DNA from: Rhodophyticola porphyridii
GTDB taxonomy: Bacteria > Pseudomonadota > Alphaproteobacteria > Rhodobacterales > Rhodobacteraceae
Reading direction: 5' to 3'
Assembly: GCF_003688285.1 (NCBI RefSeq)
Contig: NZ_RCNT01000003.1
Location: 193,501-257,500 of the forward strand
Length of the DNA: 64,000 nucleotides
Shown piece after piece: positions 42,032 to 50,473 of this stretch. Made by a program: the position numbers and the translations under genes. The stretch's first letter is position 1. Every line of letters starts with the position of its first letter. The notes under the pieces were generated by a model. That model was not told the DNA's origin, searched no databases, and saw only the letters and a list, made by a program, of their open reading frames with translations.

Positions 42032-43282
42032 ATGAAAATCCTCTTTGTGCATCAGAACTTCCCGGGCCAATACCGGCAGTTGGTCAACTGGCTGATCGCG
42101 CAGGGCGGTCACCAGATGGTCGCGCTGACACAAAGCAAAACACCCCCGCAGATCCCGGGAATGGCGGTTTACGGCTACACACCCCATCATCGCCCGTCGG
42201 ACAAGGCCTATGCGCTGTCAAAATACTGGGAGGAGTGTTGCGGCGCGGGCTTTGGCGTGGTCCGCGCGTGCCGGAAGCTGGAAGCCGAGGGGTTTGTCCC
42301 CGATCTGGTGTTGGGGCATGTGGGGTGGGGGGAGCTGACATTCCTGAAACAGCTCTGGCCAGATGTGCCGATAATCGGGTTTTTCGAGTATTTCTATCTC
42401 GCCAGAGGCGGGTCCGTGGGGTTCGACCCCGAGTTTCCCGCCTCACCTGACACGCCCTTTGTGATGCACGCGCGCAATGCGGTAAACTTCGCCAATATCG
42501 AAACCGTTGATCTGGGCCATTCCCCAACGCGGTGGCAGATGGAGACATTTCCGAAAAGCTTTCATCCGAAACTCTATTGCTGCCATGATGGTATCCGCGC
42601 CGATCTGTTGGGCCCGAACCCCGAGGCCGATGTTCGCCTAGGGCGGCTGAACCGCAGCGTTACCCGCGAGGACGAGATCTTCACCTACATGGCCCGCAAC
42701 ATGGAACCGACCCGTGGTTTCCACATCTTCATGCGTGCCCTGCCCGACATTCTCGCCGCCCGGCCCAAGGCCCGTGTTCTGGTCATTGGCGGAAGCGAGA
42801 CCTCCTATGGCAAGAAAAGCAACCTTCAGGGCGGCTATCGCGCCGAAATGGAACGAGAGATCGGTGACCGGGTGGATTGGGACCGTGTTCATTTTCTGGG
42901 CCGTGTGCCCTATGGGGATTTCCAGAAGATCATCCAGATCAGCCGGTGCCATATCTATCTGACGGTTCCCTTCGTTCTATCCTGGTCGTTGCTGGAATGC
43001 ATGGCGATGGAAGCCACGATCGTGGCCTCCGACACCGCCCCGGTGCGGGAGGTGATGACCCATGGCGAAACTGGTCTTCTGGTCGATTTCTTCAATCCCG
43101 AAGCCCTGGCCGGTCAGGTGATAGATGTTCTGGAGCGGCCCGGCGATCATCTGCATCTGGGGCCAGCGGCGCGGGCGCATGTCCTTGAAAAATATGATTT
43201 CCTCAGCCGAACCTTGCCTGTGCATCTGGACCATATGAACCATCTGCTTCCCCGGGCCAAACAGATCCCGATGCCGGGTTGA
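42032..43282 (+). CDS. GT4-family glycosyltransferase
   Basis: 416 residues, GT-B fold. N-terminal MKILFVHQNFPGQYRQL; C-terminal domain with the retaining E-x7-E region LSWSLLECMAMEATIVASDTAPVREVMTHGETGLLVDF. It transfers a sugar from a nucleotide donor to a growing glycan on the cytoplasmic face. It follows rfbA by 66 nt, so rhamnose is one possible donor sugar. It converges on the Wza-like gene with 9 nt between. The ribosome-binding site is weak. Confidence 0.88.
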   Translation: MKILFVHQNFPGQYRQLVNWLIAQGGHQMVALTQSKTPPQIPGMAVYGYTPHHRPSDKAYALSKYWEECCGAGFGVVRACRKLEAEGFVPDLVLGHVGWGELTFLKQLWPDVPIIGFFEYFYLARGGSVGFDPEFPASPDTPFVMHARNAVNFANIETVDLGHSPTRWQMETFPKSFHPKLYCCHDGIRADLLGPNPEADVRLGRLNRSVTREDEIFTYMARNMEPTRGFHIFMRALPDILAARPKARVLVIGGSETSYGKKSNLQGGYRAEMEREIGDRVDWDRVHFLGRVPYGDFQKIIQISRCHIYLTVPFVLSWSLLECMAMEATIVASDTAPVREVMTHGETGLLVDFFNPEALAGQVIDVLERPGDHLHLGPAARAHVLEKYDFLSRTLPVHLDHMNHLLPRAKQIPMPG

Positions 43283-43291
43283 AGCCTCTGT

Positions 43292-44407
43292 CTAGTCCGA
43301 AATGTTCGCCGCCTGATTTCCCAGTCCGACAACCGAGCCGAACAGGCCGAAGATGGTCTGCGCCGCCGTCACCGGGCTTTCTGTTACCAAAACCAGATCG
43401 CCCGGCGCGATGCGGAAGTTGCGGGCGCTGAAGAGCCCATCGGATGTGGTCAGGTCAAGAGTGAACACCACCCGCTGCTGTCGCGGCCCGCGGGTGCCAG
43501 CTTGCAAGGCGGAAGGGGGGTATTCCCGCAGGATCAGCACACCCTGAGGATCGGCGCGGCCCGCCGAAACCCCGCCGATAATGGCCATGGCATCCAGCGC
43601 CGTCACGACATCCTGCGGGAAGCGATGCTGAGCCTGAAGCCCGGCTGCACCAAGCGACAGGAAATACCGCCTGTCCTCTTCGACGATAATCTGATCGCCG
43701 CCGCGCAGGCGCGTATCCAGTTGCGGTTCGCTGTAAAGACGGTTGATGGATGTTCCGTAGATCCGGCCGGCCCGGACCAGTCGGATCTGCGGATTTGCAA
43801 GCGCGGGCTGGATCCCCCCGCCCCGCGCGATCAGGCCAAGAACGGTGAACGACCGGTCCGGCATCGGATATGACCCGGGCGCATTCACACCGCCCACGAG
43901 ATCCACGGAGTTGCCGCGCCCCTCGGAAAGACTCAACTGCACCTGCGCCGAAGGCACGATCGCTTCCAGCGCCTCCTGAATGCGCTCCCGCGCAACTTCG
44001 GGCGACATGCCTGCCACCTGCGTGCTGCCCACATAAGGCACGAAGACCGACCCGTTGGGCGCGACCCGAAGATTCGTCAGCGGGACCGCGCGCTGCTCAT
44101 CCGTGCTCAGAAGCGAGTTTTCATTGCTGTCCCAGATCGTGAGATCCAGCGCGTCGCCTGCGGCAATCACTTGCCCGCTGGACCCGGCACTGGCGGCGAT
44201 CCATTGCCGATGCGGTTCGCCCGTAAGCGGCCATTCGGCCAAGGTTGGCAGAAAGTCGCGCGTCACGGCATAGACCGCAAAATCTGCAGCGTCATCGTCG
44301 GCGCCTTGAAGTATCTCTCGTTCCAGCGGCGCCCCGCGTGGCAACGCGCAGGCGGCAAGGCCAAGACAAATCAGAACAACAATACCGACGCGCGATATGC
44401 GCTTCAT
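43292..44407 (-). CDS. Wza-like polysaccharide export outer-membrane lipoprotein
   Basis: About 371 residues with lipobox LAAC (Cys20), so a lipoprotein. After it come a poly-export domain (GDALDLTIWDSNENSLL... FVPYVGSTQVAGMSPEVARERI) and SLBB-type repeats (VNAPGSYPMPDRSFTVLGLIARGGGI; LRGGDQIIVEEDRRYFLSLGAAGL). It builds the outer-membrane channel for exopolysaccharide. ATG 44407 is preferred over the GTG at 44413. A perfect CtrA-type box sits 23 nt upstream. No Wzc-type tyrosine kinase adjoins. Confidence 0.92.
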   Translation of the reverse strand: MKRISRVGIVVLICLGLAACALPRGAPLEREILQGADDDAADFAVYAVTRDFLPTLAEWPLTGEPHRQWIAASAGSSGQVIAAGDALDLTIWDSNENSLLSTDEQRAVPLTNLRVAPNGSVFVPYVGSTQVAGMSPEVARERIQEALEAIVPSAQVQLSLSEGRGNSVDLVGGVNAPGSYPMPDRSFTVLGLIARGGGIQPALANPQIRLVRAGRIYGTSINRLYSEPQLDTRLRGGDQIIVEEDRRYFLSLGAAGLQAQHRFPQDVVTALDAMAIIGGVSAGRADPQGVLILREYPPSALQAGTRGPRQQRVVFTLDLTTSDGLFSARNFRIAPGDLVLVTESPVTAAQTIFGLFGSVVGLGNQAANISD

Positions 44408-44429
44408 ACTCACCCGCCCGCTTTGCTCA

Positions 44430-44445
44430 TTAAAGTCGTCTTAAC
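44430..44445. promoter_or_regulatory. CtrA-type box TTAA-N7-TTAAC
   Basis: TTAA (44430-44433), AGTCGTC, TTAAC (44441-44445) matches the full CtrA consensus exactly. It lies between the divergent Wza-like gene (start 44407) and the epimerase gene (start 44512), so it could control both. CtrA regulation of surface and motility genes is known in alphaproteobacteria; binding here is inferred. Confidence 0.6.
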
Positions 44446-44511
44446 ACTCTTCGAACGACAATAGGCAGGTGGCCAGAACGGTCAACGATTTGCGTTCGGA
44501 AAGGCGGTAAT

Positions 44512-45363
44512 GTGCGAGTTTTGGTCCTTGGAGCAACAGGTCGATTGGGGCAGATGCTGCGATGGGCGTGGCTTGATCGGCCAGGCTTCGATGTCACCTG
44601 GCAGACCAGGCGGGCGATGCCGGGCGACGACTGGCTCGTTCTGGACCCGCTGGCCGAGCCTGAACGCCTGAGGCAGGCCGCATCCGGGCGCGACGCCGTC
44701 GTGGTGCTGGCGGGTGTCGTACCCGGCCGAACCGAACCGATGTCCGACAATACGCGCCTGGCGTTAGCGGCAGTGAATGCGGTTACTGAGGACGGGCCGC
44801 ATGTTTTTCTCGCCTCTTCGGCGGCGGTGTACGGGTGCCCCGACACACCGTGCCGGGAGACGACGACGCCTCGGCCCACGACCCATTACGGTCATGCCAA
44901 ATTACGGATGGAACGGGTGGCCAGCGCCCGGATCTCGGCGGTCACCTGTCTCAGGATCGGCAATGTGGCCGGGGCCGATGCGCTTTTGCACGCGCGCGGA
45001 CAGGAAAGCGGGCCGGTATCGCTGGACCACTTCCCCGACGGACGCAGCCCCAGGCGCAGCTATATCGGCCCGGCCAGCTTCGCCCGGGTTCTCGCCGAAC
45101 TGATCGAAGCCGGTGCGCACGGCGTTCGGTTGCCCCCGACACTGAACATTGCCGCACCCGGTCCGGTCGAGATGGCGGACCTTCTGGAGGCGGCCGCCAT
45201 ACCGTGGGAAACCCGCCCCGCCCCACCCGACGCCCTGGCCAGATTGGACCTCGATGTAACGAGACTGAGCAAGCTTGTATCCTTGCCCGACGCGACCGGC
45301 ACACCGGCATCTCTCATCGCGGAGTGGCGCACCTACCCCGGACATGGCGGTGCGATCAGGTGA
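44512..45363 (+). CDS. NAD(P)-dependent epimerase/dehydratase-family protein
   Basis: 283 residues, extended-SDR fold with LGATGRLGQML for nucleotide binding, FLASSAAVYG and the catalytic Y-x3-K in HYGHAKLRMERV. Probably converts a nucleotide-activated sugar for the adjacent polysaccharide pathway, but the substrate cannot be told and the protein is shorter than typical GalE. GTG start with AAAGGCGG upstream. Its stop overlaps the GTG of the sugar transferase gene (GTGA at 45360-45363). Confidence 0.83.
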   Translation: MRVLVLGATGRLGQMLRWAWLDRPGFDVTWQTRRAMPGDDWLVLDPLAEPERLRQAASGRDAVVVLAGVVPGRTEPMSDNTRLALAAVNAVTEDGPHVFLASSAAVYGCPDTPCRETTTPRPTTHYGHAKLRMERVASARISAVTCLRIGNVAGADALLHARGQESGPVSLDHFPDGRSPRRSYIGPASFARVLAELIEAGAHGVRLPPTLNIAAPGPVEMADLLEAAAIPWETRPAPPDALARLDLDVTRLSKLVSLPDATGTPASLIAEWRTYPGHGGAIR

Positions 45364-45968
45364 CCTGGTACAAACGCGCGTTCGATCTGCTGCTGGCGAG
45401 TATTCTGGCAATCGTTCTGGCCCCGGTCTTTGTGGGCCTGATCATCTGGCTTTGGTGGGTTCAGGGCTGGCCCATGTTCTATGTTTCCGAACGGATGCGC
45501 AGTCCGGACCGGGCATTCCAGCTTGTCAAATTCCGCACAATGACGCGCGCCCAGGTCGATAGCGGTGTCTCGGGCGGCGACAAGTCCGACCGGATCACGC
45601 CCGCGGGCAAATGGCTCCGCGCCCGCCGGTTTGATGAGCTTCCGCAGCTTTGGAACGTGTTCAAAGGCGATCTCAGCTTCGTAGGGCCGCGTCCCCCGCT
45701 GCGCCTTTATGTCGAACGGTACCCGGATGTCTATGCAAGGGTGCTCAGAAGCAGACCGGGGATCACGGGTCTCGCGACGCTGGTCTACCATCGCCACGAA
45801 GAGCGGCTGCTGTCCCGGTGCAGAACGCCGGCGCAGACCGACGCCGTCTATGCCCGGGCCTGCATCCCCCGTAAGGCGCGGCTCGATCTCCTTTATCAGC
45901 GCCACTGCAGCTTGTGTTTCGACACGGCCCTGATGCTGAAGACGATCCGCCGGGTAGTTGCACGCTAG
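45360..45968 (+). CDS. Polyprenyl-phosphate sugar-1-phosphate transferase (phosphoglycosyl transferase)
   Basis: About 202 residues, the short monotopic PglC-like form: one hydrophobic segment (about 8-32) then the catalytic domain with KFRTMTRAQ, RITPAGKWLR, the DE pair in RRFDELPQLWNVFKGDLSFVGPRP. It loads the first sugar phosphate on undecaprenyl phosphate to begin repeat-unit assembly. GTG start overlaps the preceding stop. Sugar specificity unknown. Confidence 0.92.
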   Translation: MTWYKRAFDLLLASILAIVLAPVFVGLIIWLWWVQGWPMFYVSERMRSPDRAFQLVKFRTMTRAQVDSGVSGGDKSDRITPAGKWLRARRFDELPQLWNVFKGDLSFVGPRPPLRLYVERYPDVYARVLRSRPGITGLATLVYHRHEERLLSRCRTPAQTDAVYARACIPRKARLDLLYQRHCSLCFDTALMLKTIRRVVAR

Positions 45969-46054
45969 CCCAGCGCGGGAGGCGCCCAAGCCTGGTTTGA
46001 CCTCTCAGACAAATCATGTCAGCACTCGGCGATCAGGGGCACAAGGTGATGCGG

Positions 46055-47065
46055 ATGACAGATAAGATACTCCTGACCGGGGGGGCGGGATATATCGGCT
46101 CTCATACCTATCTCGCCCTGGTCGAAGCGGGATACGAGGTCGTCATCCTCGACAGCTTCGCAAATGCCCATGCGGATGTGCCGGACAGGCTTGCCCGGAT
46201 TTCCGGCGCGCCGGTGATCTGCATAACCGGTGATGTGCGCGATAGCGCCTTGCTCGATCGGATTTTTTCCAACCACCGGATTACCGCGGTTGTTCATTTC
46301 GCGGCCCTCAAATCCGTGGCCGAAAGCGTTCAGATGCCACTGGAATATCTGGAGAATAATCTCGGCGGGCTTCTGGTGCTGCTTGCCGCGATGGATCGGG
46401 CCGGGTGCCGCAAGCTCGTGTTTTCCTCCTCCGCCACGGTTTATGGCATCCCCGATGAAACCCCGACGCCCGAAACCGCCCCGCGGCGCAGCATGAACCC
46501 CTATGGCAAAAGCAAAATCATGAGCGAGGAGGTTCTGGAGGAGCTTGACGCGACGAATGCGGATTGGGCCATCGGCATTCTGCGCTATTTCAACCCCGCG
46601 GGCGCGCACAGCTCCGCGCTTCTGGGCGAAAACCCCCGCGATCTGCCGAACAATCTGATGCCGTTCGTGGCAAAGGTCGCCTTGGGCGAGCTGCCGCGGA
46701 TCCAGGTCTTCGGAAATGATTACAACACGCCCGACGGCACGGGCGTCCGCGATTACATTCATGTCGAGGACCTGGCGCGGGGGCATGTTTTGTCACTGGA
46801 TGCTCTCATCTCCAAAGGGCAAAGCCATCTGGTCAATCTGGGGACGGGACAAGGTCAGTCCGTTTTGGAAATCATCGCCGCCTATTCGGACGCCTGCGGG
46901 CGCGATCTGCCATTCGAGATTGTGGCCCGCCGGCCCGGCGATGTACCCATCTATTGCGCGCGTACCGAACGTGCGAAGGACATACTTGGCTTCTCGACGG
47001 AAAAAAGCCTCGCCGATATGTGCCGGAGCAGTTGGGCCTGGGCGATGCAGGGTGGGTCGAACTAG
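46055..47065 (+). CDS. galE: UDP-glucose 4-epimerase
   Basis: About 336 residues. TGGAGYIGSHTYLALVEAGYEV, FSSSATVYG and NPYGKSKIMSEEVL (Y-x3-K) with RYFNPAGAHSSALLGE are all typical of GalE, which interconverts UDP-glucose and UDP-galactose. ATG 46055 has AAGG 8 nt upstream; an ATG at 46016 has none. Followed by a bidirectional terminator hairpin. Confidence 0.94.
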   Translation: MTDKILLTGGAGYIGSHTYLALVEAGYEVVILDSFANAHADVPDRLARISGAPVICITGDVRDSALLDRIFSNHRITAVVHFAALKSVAESVQMPLEYLENNLGGLLVLLAAMDRAGCRKLVFSSSATVYGIPDETPTPETAPRRSMNPYGKSKIMSEEVLEELDATNADWAIGILRYFNPAGAHSSALLGENPRDLPNNLMPFVAKVALGELPRIQVFGNDYNTPDGTGVRDYIHVEDLARGHVLSLDALISKGQSHLVNLGTGQGQSVLEIIAAYSDACGRDLPFEIVARRPGDVPIYCARTERAKDILGFSTEKSLADMCRSSWAWAMQGGSN

Positions 47066-47102
47066 ATCCGCGCCGCGCCATCCTGCGGACAGCACATGCA
47101 AA

Positions 47103-47125
47103 GACGGCCCCGCCTGGGGGCCGTC
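47103..47125. terminator. Bidirectional terminator between galE and the YjbE-like gene
   Basis: GACGGCCCC (47103-47111) and GGGGCCGTC (47117-47125) form a perfect 9-bp stem with loop GCCTG, flanked by AAA on the left and AAGTTT on the right. It lies between convergent gene ends and suits both directions. Confidence 0.7.
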
Positions 47126-47152
47126 AAGTTTCCGTGAGTGTACCGATCCAGA

Positions 47153-47482
47153 TCAGGGTGCAAGACTGCCTGTGGTTGTGGCTGTGGTCGTCGAGTCGTC
47201 TCCGCCACCGACGATGACCGCCACGAGGAGGCCAGCCCCTGCAGCTGCGGCGATCCCGGTTCCCGCGAACCCGGTTCCCGCGCCGGCCGGCAATGTGGCC
47301 GTCGGTGCCGCAGGTGTCGTCAATCCCGCAGCCTGAGCCTGCGCCTGGGTCAATTGGCAGGTTCCACCCACGACCGTACCGCCGAATGAGGTGCATTGGC
47401 CGGGCGTGACCTGAGCGGCAGCCGGCAGAGCGAGGGTTGCGGCAAGAACTGCCGCTGCAAAAAAGACCGAGGGGCGTTTCAT
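47153..47482 (-). CDS. Small exported YjbE/GfcA-like protein
   Basis: About 109 residues: signal peptide cleaving after LALPAAAQ, a short cysteine-containing part (QCTSFGGTVVGGTCQL), an Ala/Gly/Thr-rich stretch, a hydrophobic run GTGIAAAAGAGLLVAVIVGG and a GGGDDSTTTATTTG end. E. coli YjbE and GfcA have the same small size, signal and a GGGD-S-Thr-rich end, and sit next to YjbF as here. Role in exopolysaccharide secretion is known only genetically. It follows the YjbF-like gene by 106 nt and may have its own promoter. Confidence 0.72.
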   Translation of the reverse strand: MKRPSVFFAAAVLAATLALPAAAQVTPGQCTSFGGTVVGGTCQLTQAQAQAAGLTTPAAPTATLPAGAGTGFAGTGIAAAAGAGLLVAVIVGGGDDSTTTATTTGSLAP

Positions 47483-47588
47483 CGGGGGAACTCTCCAAAC
47501 AGTGAACAAGACCTTGTCATTTTGGTAGCATCTGAGGCCTATCCGATCAACGGGACAGGCAGGGCCGCGGCGGTCGGGCGGCAAACCG

Positions 47589-48263
47589 CTAATCGATTAC
47601 GCGCTCCAGCAAAATATAGCCCAAATCGGCCCCAACCCACTGCCGGGAGCGGCGCATGACTGAATAGCTAAAATTGTCTGTATCTCGCCAATACGTGTTG
47701 TCGATAGCGTCTGCGCCCGAGCGACATGTCTCTTGAAAACGCCGGGTTGCGTAGGCCTGTCCAAAAACGGTGATACGCTCCGGGCCGACGTCGGCAAGAT
47801 GACAATCGAACCGGGTCACGACGATCTGGTCGAGACCGTCCAGATGGCGATATCGGCGCGTATAGACCATCGGTCCGTCGCCCCGCATCGCCGCCAGAAC
47901 CGGCGCCGTCTCAGCGGTGTAGAGATCCTGGCCAAGGCCCCTGGTCCCGGTCAGAACGCCCCCGGCCTCGCTCAGCGTGCTGGCATCACCCGCCTGCCAG
48001 GTGACCACACCCCGGTTTTCCGCGACCTGAACCAGACCGGCGCGCCGCATGCGGGTTTCGGAAAAGCCCACCAGAAAGGGACTGTCGAAGCCTTGAGCCG
48101 CGAGACTGGCCCTTGTCACGGTAAACCGGTCATTCCCACGATCTTCGCGGCCTTGCACCCATTCGCCGGCAAGCGGGCCAAGCTGTGCAAACGGATCGGT
48201 GTTGCCGCCGGGGCCGCACCCCCACAGGGCGAATGCCAGAACGATGCCCAGTCCGATCCTCAT
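47589..48263 (-). CDS. YjbF/GfcB-family lipoprotein
   Basis: About 224 residues with a lipobox ending in Cys16 (FALWGC), so an outer-membrane or periplasm-facing lipoprotein. The body, including FLVGFSETRMRRAGLVQVAENRGVVTWQAG and VTRFDCHLADVG, has the all-beta pattern of YjbF/GfcB, required for group 4 capsule or Yjb exopolysaccharide. ATG 48263 overlaps the YjbH stop (ATGA). Two cysteines in the C-terminal half could form a disulfide. Confidence 0.85.
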   Translation of the reverse strand: MRIGLGIVLAFALWGCGPGGNTDPFAQLGPLAGEWVQGREDRGNDRFTVTRASLAAQGFDSPFLVGFSETRMRRAGLVQVAENRGVVTWQAGDASTLSEAGGVLTGTRGLGQDLYTAETAPVLAAMRGDGPMVYTRRYRHLDGLDQIVVTRFDCHLADVGPERITVFGQAYATRRFQETCRSGADAIDNTYWRDTDNFSYSVMRRSRQWVGADLGYILLERVID

Positions 48264-50473
48264 CGCCACACCCGTGCCCATTGATCGTCGATGCGATGGA
48301 TCTGCCCCTGCCGCACCCGGTCATGAAGCCGGCCCGGGACACTCAGGCGCGCGCCGCCGTCGCGCGTAACCGGGCGGATTGTCGTGCCGACACTTTGCTG
48401 GCTGGGCCGCCCGGTAAACCAGCTGACCGGGATGCTGAGCGTGATGCCCTTGTCGAAGCTGCCTTCGCCAAACTCCTCCGCGGATGCATCGGTGAGCGTG
48501 GCAAAGGCACCAACGCGCCATCCATTGCCGAATTCCCGGGAGATGGTCAGCGTTGAACCCAGATCGCCCGCGAGGTACCGACCCACGTCAAGCTGCGCCC
48601 GGAAGCCATTGTCAAAGCGGTAGTACGCCGACAGATGGCCGGTCACCACGTCATAGTCCCTTACGCCGAAGAGCATGTCGTAGTCGCGCTGGATCGCGTA
48701 GTTAATCTCGGCTCCCAAAGCCAGCCGGCTGTCCACCGGCGCCCAGAGCAGCTCCGCAGAGACGCCGGCGAACATGCGCTCCAGATAGCCGATCGTAACT
48801 CGGCCATAGATGTCATCTCCCAGGCTTCGGTAATGGGCGAAAGTCAGCGTCTCGATGACCGGGCTGTCATTGCCTTCGTAGAGCGGCAGGCTGGTCCGCA
48901 CCGGCGGCAGGCGCGAGGGGGAGACCCTTGCCCGATCAAGCGTGCCGGCCAGACGTTGCGCGATCGATCCTTCCACGACCCAACCGGGCTGAAGTTCATA
49001 GCTGCCGCGCAGGCGCAGGCCCAGATCCAGCAGCACGGGGTTTTCCGGGTCGAAGAAGCTTGTCCGGGTGTAGGGCCCCAACGACCACGAAAGGCGCGGG
49101 TAAAGCTCCGCCACCAGATCCTCCGGATCGGTTGGAGCCGCGGCTGTGATGCCTGTGACGGCGCGCAACGCTTCGGCCGCGTTCGGCGCAACGTCGAGAG
49201 CCTCCAGATCGGAGCGACGCAGCACAACCGTCGACAAGGCAAGCCCCTGATCCATTAACACGATCCGGAAGGTTTCGACCGAGAGCGGCATGGTCGCATG
49301 AAGCACACGGGCGGTTCTGCCGATCGCCTGCGCAGTGGCGAGGTAGCGGGTGTTCTCGACACGTATCTCGACCCCGTTCGCGCGGATGTCATATGCGATG
49401 AGGGTCTGGCCCTCGGCCTCCAGCGCGGCCCGCAAGCGGTCAGCCAGCGTCGTGTCGATACCCGGGATCTCGCGCCAGGTTTGCGCCCACGCATCTGGCG
49501 CTTCGGCGCGCGCGGGGCGTGGCACGATCGGCGGTGGCGCGGTCTGGCGCAACCCGCCGGAGGGCGGGCGCGCCGGGTTGAAGGAAAGCTGTGCGGTCAG
49601 GCCAAGCTCCGACCCGTAGAGGTAGTATCCGCCCAATCTCAAACTGTCATTGACCTGATACTCCACTCCGAAGTTCCAGGGGGACTGCCGTGTGAAAACG
49701 CCGCGGCCGGTTTCCGGCCTATACGCATCGGATGAGTATTCGACCTTGAACCCAAGCCGGTCGGTCGGCCGCCATTCCAGACCACCGAAAAACGCGGCTT
49801 CCCCCCGGAACCACTGATCGACGGACAGCTCGCCGCCGGTGCTGTTCGGATCGAAGGTCGGACGCGTGCCGGAGACAGGTGCCCCAAAGGAATTGTAGCT
49901 GCCCAGACGGCCCCATCCGACACCGGCGGTCAGCGTCAGATCCGTCCCGAACCTGCGGGAGGCGACCACATATTCACCAGCGTAAATGCCGGTTCCGACG
50001 AAATCCTGAAGCCCGATCACGACCGAAGGCCAATATCGCCCCTCTTCCAGCACCTGATAGCGAAGATCGAAGCTGCGGTCGTAATAGGTCTCGAACCCGT
50101 CCGAGTTCCAATCCGCCGTCGCTGCGTATCGGAAAGATCCTGACAGGCGCGGCGTTATCTGGAAGCTCAGCGTGTTTCGGGTGATGCCGCCAAAATGCGA
50201 TACGGTGATATTCAGTTCGCCATCGGGCTGCATCTGGGCCGATGGCATATCGACAAGCCCGGTGGCACCGAAGAAGTTCAGGCTTGGTCGTGTGATCGTA
50301 TCGGGTTGCAGGCCCTGGCTCGTGGCGGGTGACGCGAGACCAATGATGATCGAAAGCGCCGCCATTCCCGCCCTTGCGGCGCCTGCCCTCCGCGGCCCCG
50401 CCTGCGGGTCGGCAATGCGCGAAACCTGTAACCGGGCCTCTGCCGCCCGCGTGATGAACTCATGCGCTGTCAC
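48260..50473 (-). CDS. YjbH-family outer-membrane beta-barrel protein
   Basis: About 737 residues. After an N-terminal region and a hydrophobic signal-like segment (MAALSIIIGLASPATSQ) comes a beta-barrel half with LNFFGATGLVDMPSAQMQPDGELNITVSHF, the typical YjbH start, a helical linker around 330-430, and a second barrel half rich in aromatic strand ends. It is thought to form an exopolysaccharide exit path with YjbF. GTG 50473 overlaps the CapD-type gene stop (GTGA); an ATG at 50365 would give a shorter leader. Confidence 0.85.
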   Translation of the reverse strand: MTAHEFITRAAEARLQVSRIADPQAGPRRAGAARAGMAALSIIIGLASPATSQGLQPDTITRPSLNFFGATGLVDMPSAQMQPDGELNITVSHFGGITRNTLSFQITPRLSGSFRYAATADWNSDGFETYYDRSFDLRYQVLEEGRYWPSVVIGLQDFVGTGIYAGEYVVASRRFGTDLTLTAGVGWGRLGSYNSFGAPVSGTRPTFDPNSTGGELSVDQWFRGEAAFFGGLEWRPTDRLGFKVEYSSDAYRPETGRGVFTRQSPWNFGVEYQVNDSLRLGGYYLYGSELGLTAQLSFNPARPPSGGLRQTAPPPIVPRPARAEAPDAWAQTWREIPGIDTTLADRLRAALEAEGQTLIAYDIRANGVEIRVENTRYLATAQAIGRTARVLHATMPLSVETFRIVLMDQGLALSTVVLRRSDLEALDVAPNAAEALRAVTGITAAAPTDPEDLVAELYPRLSWSLGPYTRTSFFDPENPVLLDLGLRLRGSYELQPGWVVEGSIAQRLAGTLDRARVSPSRLPPVRTSLPLYEGNDSPVIETLTFAHYRSLGDDIYGRVTIGYLERMFAGVSAELLWAPVDSRLALGAEINYAIQRDYDMLFGVRDYDVVTGHLSAYYRFDNGFRAQLDVGRYLAGDLGSTLTISREFGNGWRVGAFATLTDASAEEFGEGSFDKGITLSIPVSWFTGRPSQQSVGTTIRPVTRDGGARLSVPGRLHDRVRQGQIHRIDDQWARVWR

